This document shows positions 8,990-19,999 of a stretch of DNA of 64,000 nucleotides, piece by piece. The stretch is from Phallus indusiatus (taxonomy: Eukaryota > Basidiomycota > Agaricomycetes > Phallales > Phallaceae): the NCBI GenBank assembly GCA_027605045.1, contig JAQFWX010000017.1, positions 1 to 64,000 of the forward strand. The letters run 5' to 3'. The notes under the pieces are model-generated. The model saw only the letters and a program-made list of their open reading frames with translations. It was not told the origin of the DNA and ran no database searches. Every line of letters starts with the position of its first letter. Position 1 is the stretch's first letter. The position numbers were made by a program, and so were the translations under genes.

Positions 8990-11330
8990 ATCCTGACTAG
9001 TGACTTGAGTGACAATGCTGAAGCCAATTAGTCCTCGTCGTTCTCACTGTCATCGCCGATGGCCGTCCACACTTTTAAAGCAAACGGTAAGCCTTTGTCT
9101 TCCTATTTTATCGTTCTTACTAATGTTTTCTTCATGATAGGCCTTTTCTTCATTATACTCTTTATTATACCTCAATTTTGTTATTCTTTGTGGCGTCAAT
9201 AGTGGGTCGTCTACTTTATCAAGTTCTAGTTGTATAACTAACGTTTTGCAGATATACCCTTAAATATAATGCTTTTTTCGGATAGTTATTCACTGAGATC
9301 AAGGTAAGCCGTCATATTCCGCTTTACCTTATCTTTCTAAACTATCACTAACTCATCCTGCATTGCCAACTTCACACGTTCCCACTCGATTTTTGGAATA
9401 GTGCTCTTTCAATTAGCACCCATTCCCTTTCTGTGCCTATCGCCTCCAACACCGGTAATGTCATTCATACCCACACTACCAGCTACCTCTTCAACTCAAC
9501 GGTGCGCCATCGTTTTTTTCCCTTATTCCTTAATTTAACAATTACCGCCTTTAGTTTCACTGAAACTTCAAACCTTGTCCCACCGAGCGTTTTCCATGAT
9601 TACGAGTGACACTGGCCGTGTCGTCTTCATCTTTGCCCACCCCACCGTACGATGTTTTACCAAAGTACTATTTTTTGTCCTGTTCTCTTAATCATTTATT
9701 CTTTTAAGACGCCTGTCGTACCCTCTCTGTGGTGGGCATGTTTTAGAATCAAGGCTCGTACGAATCGCGTCTTGTTGCTTCAAAGGTGTGTCTTTTTTCC
9801 CCCTCATTTTCTTTAACGCTTATTCCAACTTCTCGTTAGCTCCATCTATGTCGATGATTCAACGCTTATCTCTGTCACCGTCATCATCAATGTCACATCG
9901 ATACACTTTTCTGCCCCCGTCACCTCCTCACATCAACCAACACCTTGATCGCAACTCAGAACCTTCTGCGGTCACGCTCCAACGACACAGCTCCGTTGCT
10001 GTCTCGGAATTCATGAAGTCTCACTCTACTTACTCTTGTTAGTCTCTTACCCATACAATTTATCATTTCGTCGTTCGACGATCACATTGTACTTTTATCC
10101 AGAACCGCCCAAAACGCAGTGTTGGCCCAGCTCCTGAGTCCCTTAGAGCTGACTTGATGTCTCGCAAGGACTCCTTGATTATAAACCAATCGGTAGATCA
10201 GACACTTTCAGAATCATAATCGAACGAGTCTCATCATTCGTTTTGCTTGTTACTTTCTCATTTTTCTCAAAAATAAACTGTTTTTGTTTGATCTTGATCG
10301 TAGCATAGACACTATATAAATACTGCGTTTTGTTGACTGAGACTATTGTCGGTTTACTCGACACTCCCTTGTGTTACTATCACCTTTTTTTTTCTTTTCT
10401 CGTGCAATGATACTCACTTGCTTCGTAGTTTTGCACAGGCATAATACATTTGATTAAAATGAAGGATTACACCATGTTAACAAAATTACTAATACTCGGT
10501 CTGTATTTACTCCAGAAATGATACCAAAACCGCAAAATTATGTCGTTGTTATTTATTCATCAACGACAGTGTCAACAAAAAGGATTCAGTAAGTTGACTT
10601 GATATTCCTACTTCATTCCCATATCTAACACTTTTCTTTTTTTTTTTTGTTTGTTATTCATTCAACAAGTTATCTCACCCCACAGTCATGATTTGGTACA
10701 TCATCATCCACTTCTCCTTGCCCCATCGCCACCAACACAACCTGCAGCGATTTCGCCTTAGAGCACCTGAACAGTTTGTCACCGCTTCCCGCTTTGTCTC
10801 GTTTTTTCCCAACGTTGATTTTAGGATCAAACTTTTCTGTCCCCCTTCGTCTCCCAGCCCTCGGTTTGGGAGAACGCCCTGCCAAATACTAATTATTCCT
10901 TTCCTTACCAACGTCATGTCTAATCACGTTGCTTGTAGATTGTTCTGCGAATACCATCTATTCACCGGATTGACGGCGCTTATTGCGACGTCTCTCGTCT
11001 CACTTGCTCCGACGCAGTCGTTAGTCGGGGGTACGTCTCCGAATGTCACTTCTTTTTTCATCTGCTTATTGTGCTTTCAACGTTGTTTCAGCCCGGCCCA
11101 TCTTCCTTATCACCATCAACTTATCCTCCATCTCTGACTTCACCCGTAACACCCCCTCAAACGTTGTTTGCTTCAGACAACGCACGCTAAAGTCAACACC
11201 GGAAATGGTATTAATTGGTTTTTGGAGAAAAATATTGACGCTATTTCCGGTACATATCCACCTTTCCACGCACTTTATTCTCCCTTTAATTGTATAGGTC
11301 TGAGCAGGGTTGATGAATATTGTTATGCAG
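8990..11330 (+). repeat. Pyrimidine-rich intron-like repeat family, plus-strand copy with 'head'
   Basis: The head (GTGACAATG..., then GCCGATGGCCGTCCAC at about 9,056-9,071) matches heads at 46,580 (+) and 54,975 (+) and reversed ones near 46,225 and 39,060. An intron-like segment at 9,087-9,140 (GTAAGCCTTTG...TACTAATG...GATAG) and a second at 9,202-9,251 (GTGGGTCG...ATAACTAACG...GCAG) have close relatives elsewhere (see findings). A later module, CACCAACACAACCTGCAGCG near 10,731, recurs at 39,720, 46,877 and 49,165. Short frames inside (for example 9,788-10,042 and 10,688-11,137) are T/C-rich and not believable as proteins. Confidence 0.6.
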
Positions 11331-11734
11331 CTTCGTAAAGGCAAGGCTGCCTTTCTAGACTATCTATGTACGCTAATATTCAACATAACTGCCTCTTGCA
11401 CCCGTACGTCTTTGATGGAGCTGTGAGACCTGCTTTGATCGTTGCTTCTATGGACTTGACAACGTTGCAGGAACCGGGTCCGTAATACACGACAGACGAG
11501 CACCTAATCGGGAACTGCGGCAGATGATTATCTTAAGCTGTTGAAATCATGAAAGATTCGCACGTCCTCATCCTCAGTAAAATGAACCAAGTCTTGAATA
11601 TATTAGCGAACTATTGTATATTCCGCCAGTTCTGTACGTCCTACCCATTTTTTGGCTCTTGCTCATAGCCCATTGTAGAATAGACGGAACTTGAAGCACT
11701 GCACATGAAGATCATATTGCTGCTATTATTCTGA
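11331..11734. other. Stretch upstream of the ISWI relic; no gene identified
   Basis: No convincing frame. It could include further, unrecognisable parts of the ISWI ATPase relic, whose recognisable part begins abruptly near 11,735. Confidence 0.3.
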
Positions 11735-13259
11735 CGTGCGCATCAGGATTACCCAAGCAGACTTACAGACCATGGACTTAGTGCACCGTAATAGTTCGAC
11801 CAAGCAAAGTTCCAGAACTCTGGGAATGGAAAAACCTATGCTTAAACATGCACAGAAGCGGCGTTTGGTTCGCCTTGTTATTCGGCAAGGGCGGGTGCAA
11901 ATTACGAAAGCTATGTACTAGTTCTTGCTCCAGGCTGTGCCCAATCCTTCATCCTATCGTATCGCTTTACAGCTGCAAGCAAAGAAGAGTTACTGGATAT
12001 CGTGGAGCACGATGCGGAAAAGATTGTCAACACAACGGAAAAGTTCGTCGTGTATTTGGTTTGAAGGTTCCGTATGAAGAATATGACCTTTGAGCAGTAT
12101 GTTAATCCGCAATGACATCGAGGAAATCATTCGTATCGGAGATGAGCGAACAGCAGAGATTAATCAGAAATACGCGGAACTTAACATCAACGATTTGGAT
12201 GCCTTTCGATATGGCTTCAGAGTGAAAGAATGGCAGAACGAGGAGTTTGCTTTAAAGGTTTTGGCTGCGTCGTTATCCGTAGTTCCTTTTCCACTGATTT
12301 GGGCAAGCGCTGATTGACAAAGGCATATTAATAGTTTCTTTTGAAGGTGTCAAGACATTAATGGAGTGTATAGCCGAGCCGTTGACTAAGGAGGAGATGG
12401 CACGCAAAGAAGAGCTTAGTTGTCAAGAGTTTGACAACTGGAGCAAGCGTGACTTCCAGCAGTTTGTCAAGGGCGTTGAGGCGCACGGACGGTTCGTAAC
12501 AACAAACTTTTTTGTGTGTGGTATGGTCTTTATATTGGTTTGTAGGAATGCTCCGTATGAACTTATTGCGTCGGAAATTCAAAATAAGACGGCTGAGGAA
12601 GTCAAAGCATGTGCCAAAGTCTTCTGGAAAGGTTGGCATGAGTTAGAAGGTCAGTATACTCCGATGACTTCACAGATCGGTCTCGCTGAGTTGCTTCATC
12701 TTAACAACAGGCTATACTCGCACTGAACAACGTATTGCGGAAGGCGAAGCTCGACAAGAAAAGCAGGATAACCATGAAGCATTACTAGAGAAGAAGATCA
12801 AGTCGGTCCGGTATCCCATGCAAGAGCTAGAACTAAACTATCCGGTCGCGAAGGGAAAGGTGTATAGTACGGAAGAAGACCGGTATCTCTTATGTCGTCT
12901 CAACTACTACTAACTGAAGAGTCCGGATGTGTATGATCGGTTAAAGAAGGGTATTGCGGAGTTCCCTGGTTCTTCAAGAGCAGGTCGCCGCAGGAGCTTT
13001 CGAGGTGTCATATGTTATTGGGTATGATCACAAAGGAACATGAAGATCAGATGAGGGAGGATCAGCAAAGGAAGAGTGACTAAAAGTTCGTGTGGAGCGG
13101 TATGTTCTTTTATCTTGAAGACTGTTGCCTATTCTCATGGGTTTTGCAAAAGCGATCTTTATCGGCAGAAACCAACAGAGCGGATTCATCCTGTCGCTCA
13201 ACACCAGCCGTGGTGAACTCTGCCTTTAAAAAGACCAATAAGAGGAAAACAGTGTCATA
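11735..13259 (+). pseudogene. ISWI-type chromatin remodeller relic, C-terminal half
   Basis: Recognisable blocks in order: end of the helicase domain near 11,750-11,915 (TQADLQTMDLVHR, then LVIRQGRVQITKA); HAND domain near 11,975-12,255 (EELLDIVEHDAEKIVNT, then DIEEIIRIGDERTAEINQKY); SANT near 12,360-12,640 (EPLTKEEMARKEEL, FDNWSKRDFQQFVKGVEAHGR, then APYELIASEIQNKTAEEV split by an intron of about 50 nt); spacer and SLIDE near 12,725-13,075 (RIAEGEARQEKQ, STEEDRYLLCRLNYY, WFFKSRSPQELS, MLLGMITKEHEDQ). A TAA follows LNYY and a few codons before WFFKSR are missing. A basic tail (KKTNKRKTVS, stop) near 13,259 may be the last exon. The ATPase core is absent. In a working gene this would slide nucleosomes. 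Confidence 0.88.
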
Positions 13260-13417
13260 AATTGATTGTATATTGCAGTTGTTGTTGTCAATATAGTACT
13301 GTACTTTGTATTTTCGTAAAGTTAATTTCGAACCGACCATGTTTGCGGAACCAAATTCTCACCTAATATGGTTACGTACTCCCTCATACTCCCCGTCTTC
13401 CACCATCTAGACTTTGC

Positions 13418-14395
13418 ATGACGAAGAACGTTCTTCCGGTTCTTATCATCGCCATCATCGTAGACTCTTCAGAGTCCTTCTTACAGACACGACCGGCAAC
13501 CTCGGGTCCTGTGTACTAAAAACATGGCCTGTCCAAATCGTCTATCGTTGTCTCCCTTCGCAATCCGTCCAGATGTCGAAGGAGTAGAGATAAGAGAACG
13601 GAATTATGAGGATTCTCAGTCTCTTGATAAGGCTTACAACGGCGCTGATGTATAGAGTATAAGGTATTAAGTTAGAGTCGATGCAAGCGTTCACGTAACT
13701 TTTTTTAAAGAAAAACTGTGTCAGTTGGTTTTTGTTTCTAATTATCTTTGATAGGCCCATTTAAATGTCATAGAAGATTCCAAACACACGTCTATCAAAC
13801 ATGTTGTGTATATGTTGCTTACTGTCGCTGGTGCGCCGTCGAGTTTGGACAGTGTTGCGGCCGTGATGCAAGCTGGTCACAAGGCAGTTCTGAAGACGAA
13901 ATTACCTCCCTCAGTGACATACACCGTCCTTCGTGAAGGGCTTTACATGGAATCTTTCCCCCTTATTTCAGCATAACCTCAGAGAGATCTCTGGAGGTTT
14001 TCGTTCCGTCTGGCGATGACGGCGGTCTCCTCACTCTCACGAAGAGATATGACTCGGGAAAGGCTACCACCGAAGTCATCAAATAAAAAGAACAGGAGCA
14101 TATTTATGAACAAGACAATCTTGTCTGCTGGATGCACCTCAGCGTTCTTTGCGGTCTCTCAGCGTGACAACTGGGGGCATTCTAGGTACAAAGCTTGTTG
14201 ACGTCGGATACTTACCGGGGAGTACGCTGCCTCCGGTGGGAAGGCAGCTTTGTCGATTGGGTCAGTTGAAATGACTAAAGATTTGACTACGTTTCCTTCT
14301 TCGATATTAACGTTCATTTTCTCAGTGTCTTTCGACAAACGTTTCTTTGAACTAGCTGCCTTTGCGGAGAATCGCAAGGTTTCTAAATATTAATG
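13418..14395 (+). pseudogene. NmrA-like NAD(P)-binding protein relic
   Basis: Near 13,462 the sequence reads VLLTDTTGNLGSCVLK, the Rossmann dinucleotide loop of NmrA-like proteins (usually TGATGNLGS, so one key Gly is changed to Asp). It continues SRPDVEGVEIRERNYEDS, SLDKAYNGADV, then after a gap TSIKHVVYMLLTVAGAPSS, AAVMQAGH and PSVTYTVLREGLYMESFP, followed in another frame by EVFVPSGDDGG and GKATTEVIK, and SIGSVEMTKDLTTF near the end. This is the length and order of a fungal NmrA-like/isoflavone-reductase-like protein. A one-base frame change near 13,973 and other breaks make it a relic. It lies just downstream of the ISWI relic in the same orientation. Confidence 0.75.
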
Positions 14396-15000
14396 ACAAT
14401 GTGACATAATAAATTGATATTTTGATTTGAGCCTTTTTTCCCCTTTCCTCCTCATTTTTCACCACCCAAATCGTGCCTATGAACACATGTCCTTTAATTA
14501 CAATGTTGCCACCGAAGGCGCGTCCGTCTTGGTGGACAACAAAAGTTGTTTTGACCCGGCTGCAGTGTCCTGCGCGGTCAATGAGGGCATGTGTAAAGGT
14601 AGGTGCAGTGATGGTGAAGACAAAAATCTTAGAAATCTCTATATAGTTGAAAAGGAAAGCATAAGGGGAATGGTTTATTGAAGCGTAATGAAGGTAAGGG
14701 GATTTCGCAAGTGTGACACGCAATGCAAAAAATGCAATCGACTTGAAGCATATTATGAGAAAGCAATCGATTGAATATCATCTTAAATGTCGAACAAATG
14801 CAGCAGACCTTATAAGAAAGAAAAAAGGTGAAACACCTACAATCAATTCACCGCACTGTCTGTCGTCATGCTATAATGGTAGCCTAAGGAAAATACAGCA
14901 CAGGTGTGAGAATTTAGGTGGCCCAGGCTAAACTCTAAATATGTACTCTAGCGCCATGTCCAATTAGCGTGTTCACTTTGCCCATCAACAGTTTGTCCCT
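14396..15000. other. Unassigned stretch after the NmrA-like relic
   Basis: The longest frame is 14,352-14,723 (-), 123 codons, overlapping a plus-strand frame at 14,427-14,681. Neither has a domain I recognise and no splice structure supports one over the other. Nothing further is seen. Confidence 0.3.
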
Positions 15001-16200
15001 TTCTAATTCTACACACAAAACTTTGATGACTATGCGCTCATGGCGGTGCTGCAACATCTTTGATTTCTCGATATTATGGTGGGTAAGAATCTGACCATGC
15101 TCTATTTGTCATACTCCTAAGCAGTCGCGCAATTGCTGTACTGCCATCGTCTCCCCACTCCATTCCCCATCTGTGGCTGCACAACGCTCAGAAGTGAGTT
15201 ATTCAAGTGCTTTAACAGATTCCTAATTCTAACTATACTTTGGTCGTTAAATAGCCGTTGAACCCTCCAACTTTAACACACCTTCAAGCAACTGCCCATC
15301 GCGCATGCCACCATCTCCCATACTTGTGGCCCATATTTTACACTTCTATCCTTGTTGGTTAAGCCTCTTTTTCATTTTTTGTTCTCGCTCACGTGCATGT
15401 ATATCACCAATTGTTGCAGAGGCCCTGATCGTCTCACCATCCACCATCGTTCAACTAATATAGCGAACACTGTAAGTCCTCCGTTCATGTTGTTTCATGT
15501 TTTCGTCAATCAGCTTATTCATGTTTCCAGTTACTTTGGCCGTGATACCCAAACGCAGGTCAAATGTGCCTCGAAAAGGTCTCGAAAAAAGGCTCTTAAC
15601 ACTGGGGCAGAAGTATGACAGACGTAAATCAACTGTGAGTCTTACATTTTACGCTCGTTTACACAGATAGATATGGCCCAAGTTAAGATAATTCTATACC
15701 CACTCTTTCTCTGATCGCCACTCCCCTAAACCCCCCATTTTGGTCCCCAGCTGGACTCATCTCCACTCAGACCACATTTGGGTTGTGGGGTGGCTCGTCG
15801 ACATTTCTTTTGTTTATCAAGGTTTGTCGTATTCTTTTCATTCTTTATGCTTTAAAAAATAGTTGTTTGCTTAAACCCACACGTACGATTCAAGCAATCT
15901 CGCCACTGCACTCGTCACTTTAATCTCGACAAACTGGACGCTTTTGACCCCTACAGTGAGTCTTTTGTTTATTCATTATTTTATTCATTCTTATCTACTT
16001 AATATTTTAGCCCTTTTTTATTTCTATTTGCGCTCATCGACCGCCCTCGCACCTTCAAGATTTTCACTGCGGTGACTGTGCAATGCAATTCAGTGCAATT
16101 GAACAGTGCACTCGCTATATCTTTGCTTACGTTTTCCTCATTCAAATATCCGCCTTCTTCAGGCTTAATCCGACAATTATTCCGTATTAGAAGACAGCTG
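15001..16200 (+). repeat. Pyrimidine-rich intron-like repeat family, plus-strand fragment
   Basis: C/T-rich plus strand with successive GT...AG blocks, for example GTTTGTCG...AATAG at about 15,821-15,863 and GTGAGTCTTTTG...TTTTAG at about 15,957-16,010, separated by exon-like segments such as CACACGTACG and CATCGACCGCCCTCG. No long frame. It ends near the 3' end of the convergent OrsD/recombinase-like gene. Confidence 0.45.
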
Positions 16201-16261
16201 TAAATCTGCTACAGATACAATTCTGACATTAAGCAATTGAACGGGATGATTAAAGCTAACT

Positions 16262-19200
16262 CTAACTAGGTCTGCGCCGTACATTCCGGGAAGGCCCCGC
16301 ATCCGAGTCGTCAGCCTCGTCGGCCTTTCTTTTACCCAACAATGGCAAAATGCTGGACCCCAGCTTTTCTAGAATGGCAGTAACAATGGTTTTTCCAGTT
16401 TGTGTGTAGGAATCTTGAAGCCGTATGAACAAACTATCCATTGACGCTTTGAACTCTTGCTTCAACTCGTCTGTGGCAGCTTGAAGCGGGGACATCTTTG
16501 GACCAAGTGTGTTATTTAATGAGTTGGTACCCAGACCCCAGAATTCGTGTACGCCCATAGAATACTATAGAACATTCAGGAAAAAACTATAATAAATTAT
16601 GTAAAAACATACCTTTTTGCATGCACTAAATTTTTCGGCGGAAATTGCCCCTATCTCGCTTGGCTCCACTGCGTAAGCAGCTCTAGAAATCCTGCTGCTA
16701 TGGTTGGCTTGATAATCGCCGATGCTTTCCATGTGTTTTTCCTCCAATGACTTTGCCTCACTGTCCGCAAATAATGCATTGCAATGTCGACGATAAATAC
16801 CTATTAAGATTTGACGAAGGGACCGCAGACCCAGGCCACAGCCGGGACCCAAATGTTCCGTGGCTTCTGAGATAACCTTGCTGAACATCCGTGTATTCCA
16901 AATACCTTTATGACCAACAAATAGATAATGTCGGAAATTGAAACCGACAGATTCACCATACATAGCTGAAGCCATCCTTGCTTCGAGTGGACGGATGAAA
17001 ACCAGGTATCGCCAGATAAGCTTTACCAGGCAACATGGGACAAAATGAGGGGATATTTTTCTTCTGCCTGTCATGTTCTCTGTCTTTTCAACAGGCAGAG
17101 TATTAACGATCCAATCGCGTATGAATAGTATTGTACGGGGGTAATTCGGTTGGTTTCGATAGGTGGTGGTTAGAAGCTCCATACCCCGAGTTGGTTGACC
17201 ATGGGTCATGTGCATGGCGAACAAGAGATGTTTCTGGAAATTTTGGCAGTTTTGTAAGAACTCACTGCATTTAGCCGCATTCCAATTCCATTTTCCTTGG
17301 ACAACGTGACCAAAATAATGCTTTAGATTTGGGTCGTTTGAGTTAAAGGTCAGCTCGGGAAGAACAGTCCACATGTTGTGTAATTTATTTCTTCCGTCCT
17401 CCAGGAATGAGTAGCCGCTAGCGGTGTTGAATGTTTGATCAAAAATAATATCATGTGGAAATTCAAAGCGACTGTCATTGAAGCCTAATAACAGTTTATT
17501 GTCGAGCAGATCTTCAGCTTTGTTGATATTGGAATGTATCGCTGTCTTGAGATCGTCAACGCTGCCAAGAATACCTCGGTACGAAAATTTATTGCAGTTT
17601 GAATCTGTCCACATATAGCTGGGGATCCTAACTTCGTTCCTGGCCGCAGAGGCAAGTATATACCAATTGGCAAATGTTATGCCCATTGGAGACGAGCTAC
17701 CTTGCAGCATGCAAGGGCGAAACTTTCGATAAAGCCTTTAATTCATTCGAAATGAATAAGAGGAGATACAAGGGGAAACAGAAAGCTTACATGTCATAAT
17801 CCTTTTCTCCATTTGAAGCTTTTTTTTGAGAGACCACCTCCGTGAGGGCTGTACTTTTAGCAATGAAGGTTATCTTGGCGTAATCACGGGTAATATTGTT
17901 GGCTGAGTTGAGTGAGCCATCTTTCATCAAATTATTCCAGATGACGAACATCGCGACTGGGTCCTTTCCGAAATCAGATTGCGATGGGGCGTAACGATAT
18001 ACCAAAAGCGACATTAAGATTTTGTGTAGCTTATCCAAGTTGTCTTGACAAACTGGGATATCCTTAATGTGACTACTGCTTCCTTCATCATTGTCAGAGT
18101 ATGATTCATCATCCGAATCATCGTCTGAATTATCATCCGAGTCATCGTCTGAATTATCATCCGAGTCATCGTCCGATTCATCATCATCTAAGCAGTGGTC
18201 AAAATTGAAATCTCGGAAATCAGCATCGTCTGTGAGGGTGGAGGGTGGGGACTGATGGTTTCCCTTACTGCGGGTATTGAAGGTGCGACTATCATTATGA
18301 CCCTCATCATCAAAATCATCTCTGGCGTCACTCGAGATGTACCCATCACCCGAACCTTCACTAGCCGTATCCTCATCTTTTGAAGTTTCCCCGCTATCAG
18401 AATTTTCACCACTGCCGACAGCATTTTCGAGAAGCGCTGTGATACAACGAAACTGGTTGGGTAGTAAAATATTTTCAGGGAGGGATGACGAAACCTTCTG
18501 TTTTGACAAGTGGTAGTAGAAAGCAATTAGACGAGCCAGGAGACTGGCATATTGTTTAATTGATTCATCATTTGGTGCTTTGAATAGGTCAGGCTTGACG
18601 GTTCTGTGGATTTCAGAATTTTTTTAATGGTGTGAACGGATTGTCAAACTTACTCTGTTGGCGATTGCAAGAGCTGCCGGAATGGAAGTGGCATACCTGG
18701 CAGAAAAGACTTTGCCATCATGAGGTACCCTGTCACTAGCCGTGCTAACGCCTTTGTCCTAGGGGCCTTCCTTAGGGAGATCGCTAATCGAGCAGTTTTG
18801 ACGGCATTTATTCTTTTCAAGTGATCATGCCAGCGTAAGGAATTCACCCAGGGAGACAATTCACGGGATGAAATGTTGGTCGTGTCAGAGACGACCGGGT
18901 CAAAGCCTATGCAAGCCTTTTCCAAAGCCGTCATCATTTCAACAGAAATGTCTGTTGCTGAACTAGCATAAACCGGAATATATCTTCTGTTTTGAGGACT
19001 GAGGAATATGAATTGCATATCCACAGGTTTAGGTGTTCCTCGGGATATAACCCAGTTGTGACCCATGCTGATGTGTTTTAATACTGTCTTTTCAGTGGCG
19101 GCACAGTAAAAGCAATGGGGACACCTGAATCCAGAGGTAGATCGGAGTTCCTCGTAGGGCAATGTTGGTAGCCGCAGTTCCTTGAAAAATAGGTGGCAAT

Positions 19201-19959
19201 CCTCTTCATTAGCTAATAGACTGTGTTTCTGAGCGTAATGTGCGAGTCTTTCCTCCATTTTCTTCATAACCTTCTTATTAATTTCCTTTGTGTTTTCTTT
19301 ATGCGTCGACTTCATATGTGCTACAGCGTTATCAGCCATAATAGGCCGTCCACCGGGACATGACGTGCAAATAAAAAATTTTCCTCGATCGTTGATTATA
19401 AATCCAGAGAGCGCAATGTCGTCAAATTTTAATATCTCGGGGCCAGATGACTTCGAGATGCCGGTTTCTGTTCTTTCTAGGATTGTGGACGTTGGAGGTG
19501 TCTCATGCTCCACGACTGGCTCATCGATGAAATTATGATGATGTAGCATGGGGGAATGTTCAGGTATTACAGTCGGGACTGGGTCAGATATTACGACCGG
19601 GACAGGGTCAGATATTACGGCCGGGATAGGGTCAGGTATTACGGCCAGGACAGGGTCAGGTATTACGGCCGGGACAGGGTCAGGTATTACGGTTGGGACA
19701 GGGACAGGTTCCCATGAATGTTCATTCGAATTGACAGGACAGTCAGTTTCTAATCAAGAGTTACAGATAGAGTACAAGTAAAAAAAAAACACCACTTACC
19801 GCTTTGTTCTGGACAACATTTTATGCTATGTCTTCTCAATGTATCCATCCTTGCAAAAGCTTTGGGACAATTGACACATTGGTATTTGTTGTCCGAGGTT
19901 TTTTCCACGTAAAATGAGCCATTTTGATATTGAATGGGGCGTAATACATTGCTAGACAT
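16262..19959 (-). CDS. OrsD zinc-finger / tyrosine-recombinase-like protein, 1164 aa, five exons
   Basis: Exons 19,959-19,800, 19,749-18,654, 18,603-17,791, 17,735-16,613 and 16,564-16,262 join through GT-AG introns of about 50 nt, every junction preserving frame. Domains: a single CCHC-like finger (C28, C31, H44, C48); six VIPDPVPA-type octapeptides (74-120); an OrsD (DUF3505) domain with two finger-like clusters (C181, C184, H198, H203; C263, C266, H279, H284); an Asp/Ser acidic tract (485-595); a region (700-1060) with GQPTRGMELL, LRSLRQILIGIYRR and QANHSSRISRAAY, an R...R...H...Y layout like the degenerate tyrosine-recombinase region found upstream of RecQ in fungal telomere-linked helicase genes; and a basic C-terminus (GKRKADEADD...NVRRRP). 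No helicase domain follows. Transcription runs toward the telomere. A decayed relative lies at 1.4-1.8 kb. Mobile or telomere-linked function is inferred. Confidence 0.85.
18103..18183 (-). repeat. Acidic Asp/Ser coding repeat
   Basis: Tandem imperfect 12- and 24-base units (plus strand TCATCCGAATCATCGTCTGA and variants) encode runs of SDDDSDDN within exon 3 of the OrsD-type gene, giving a strongly acidic linker before the recombinase-like region. Confidence 0.85.
19550..19690 (-). repeat. 24-bp coding minisatellite (VIPDPVPA units)
   Basis: About six imperfect 24-bp units inside exon 2 of the OrsD-type gene, each coding an octapeptide VIPDPVPA or close variant (VIPDPVLA, VIPDPIPA, VISDPVPV). 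The array keeps frame, so copy number can change without breaking the protein. It forms a Pro/Val spacer between the N-terminal finger and the OrsD domain. Confidence 0.9.
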
Positions 19960-19999
19960 CTGGTAGATACAAGCTAAGAGGATCGTGCACAACAAAGTA

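Noticed and set aside
18188..18526. Alternative minus-strand frame of 112 codons
   Set aside because: Overlaps exon 3 of the OrsD-type gene in another frame; the spliced frame explains the sequence.
19550..19690. Regularly spaced repeats that could suggest a CRISPR array
   Set aside because: Units are contiguous 24-bp coding repeats with no spacers, in a eukaryotic exon.
19548..19781. Plus-strand frame with GTGSDITAGTGSGIT-type repeats
   Set aside because: It is the antisense shadow of the VIPDPVPA minisatellite in the intact minus-strand gene.
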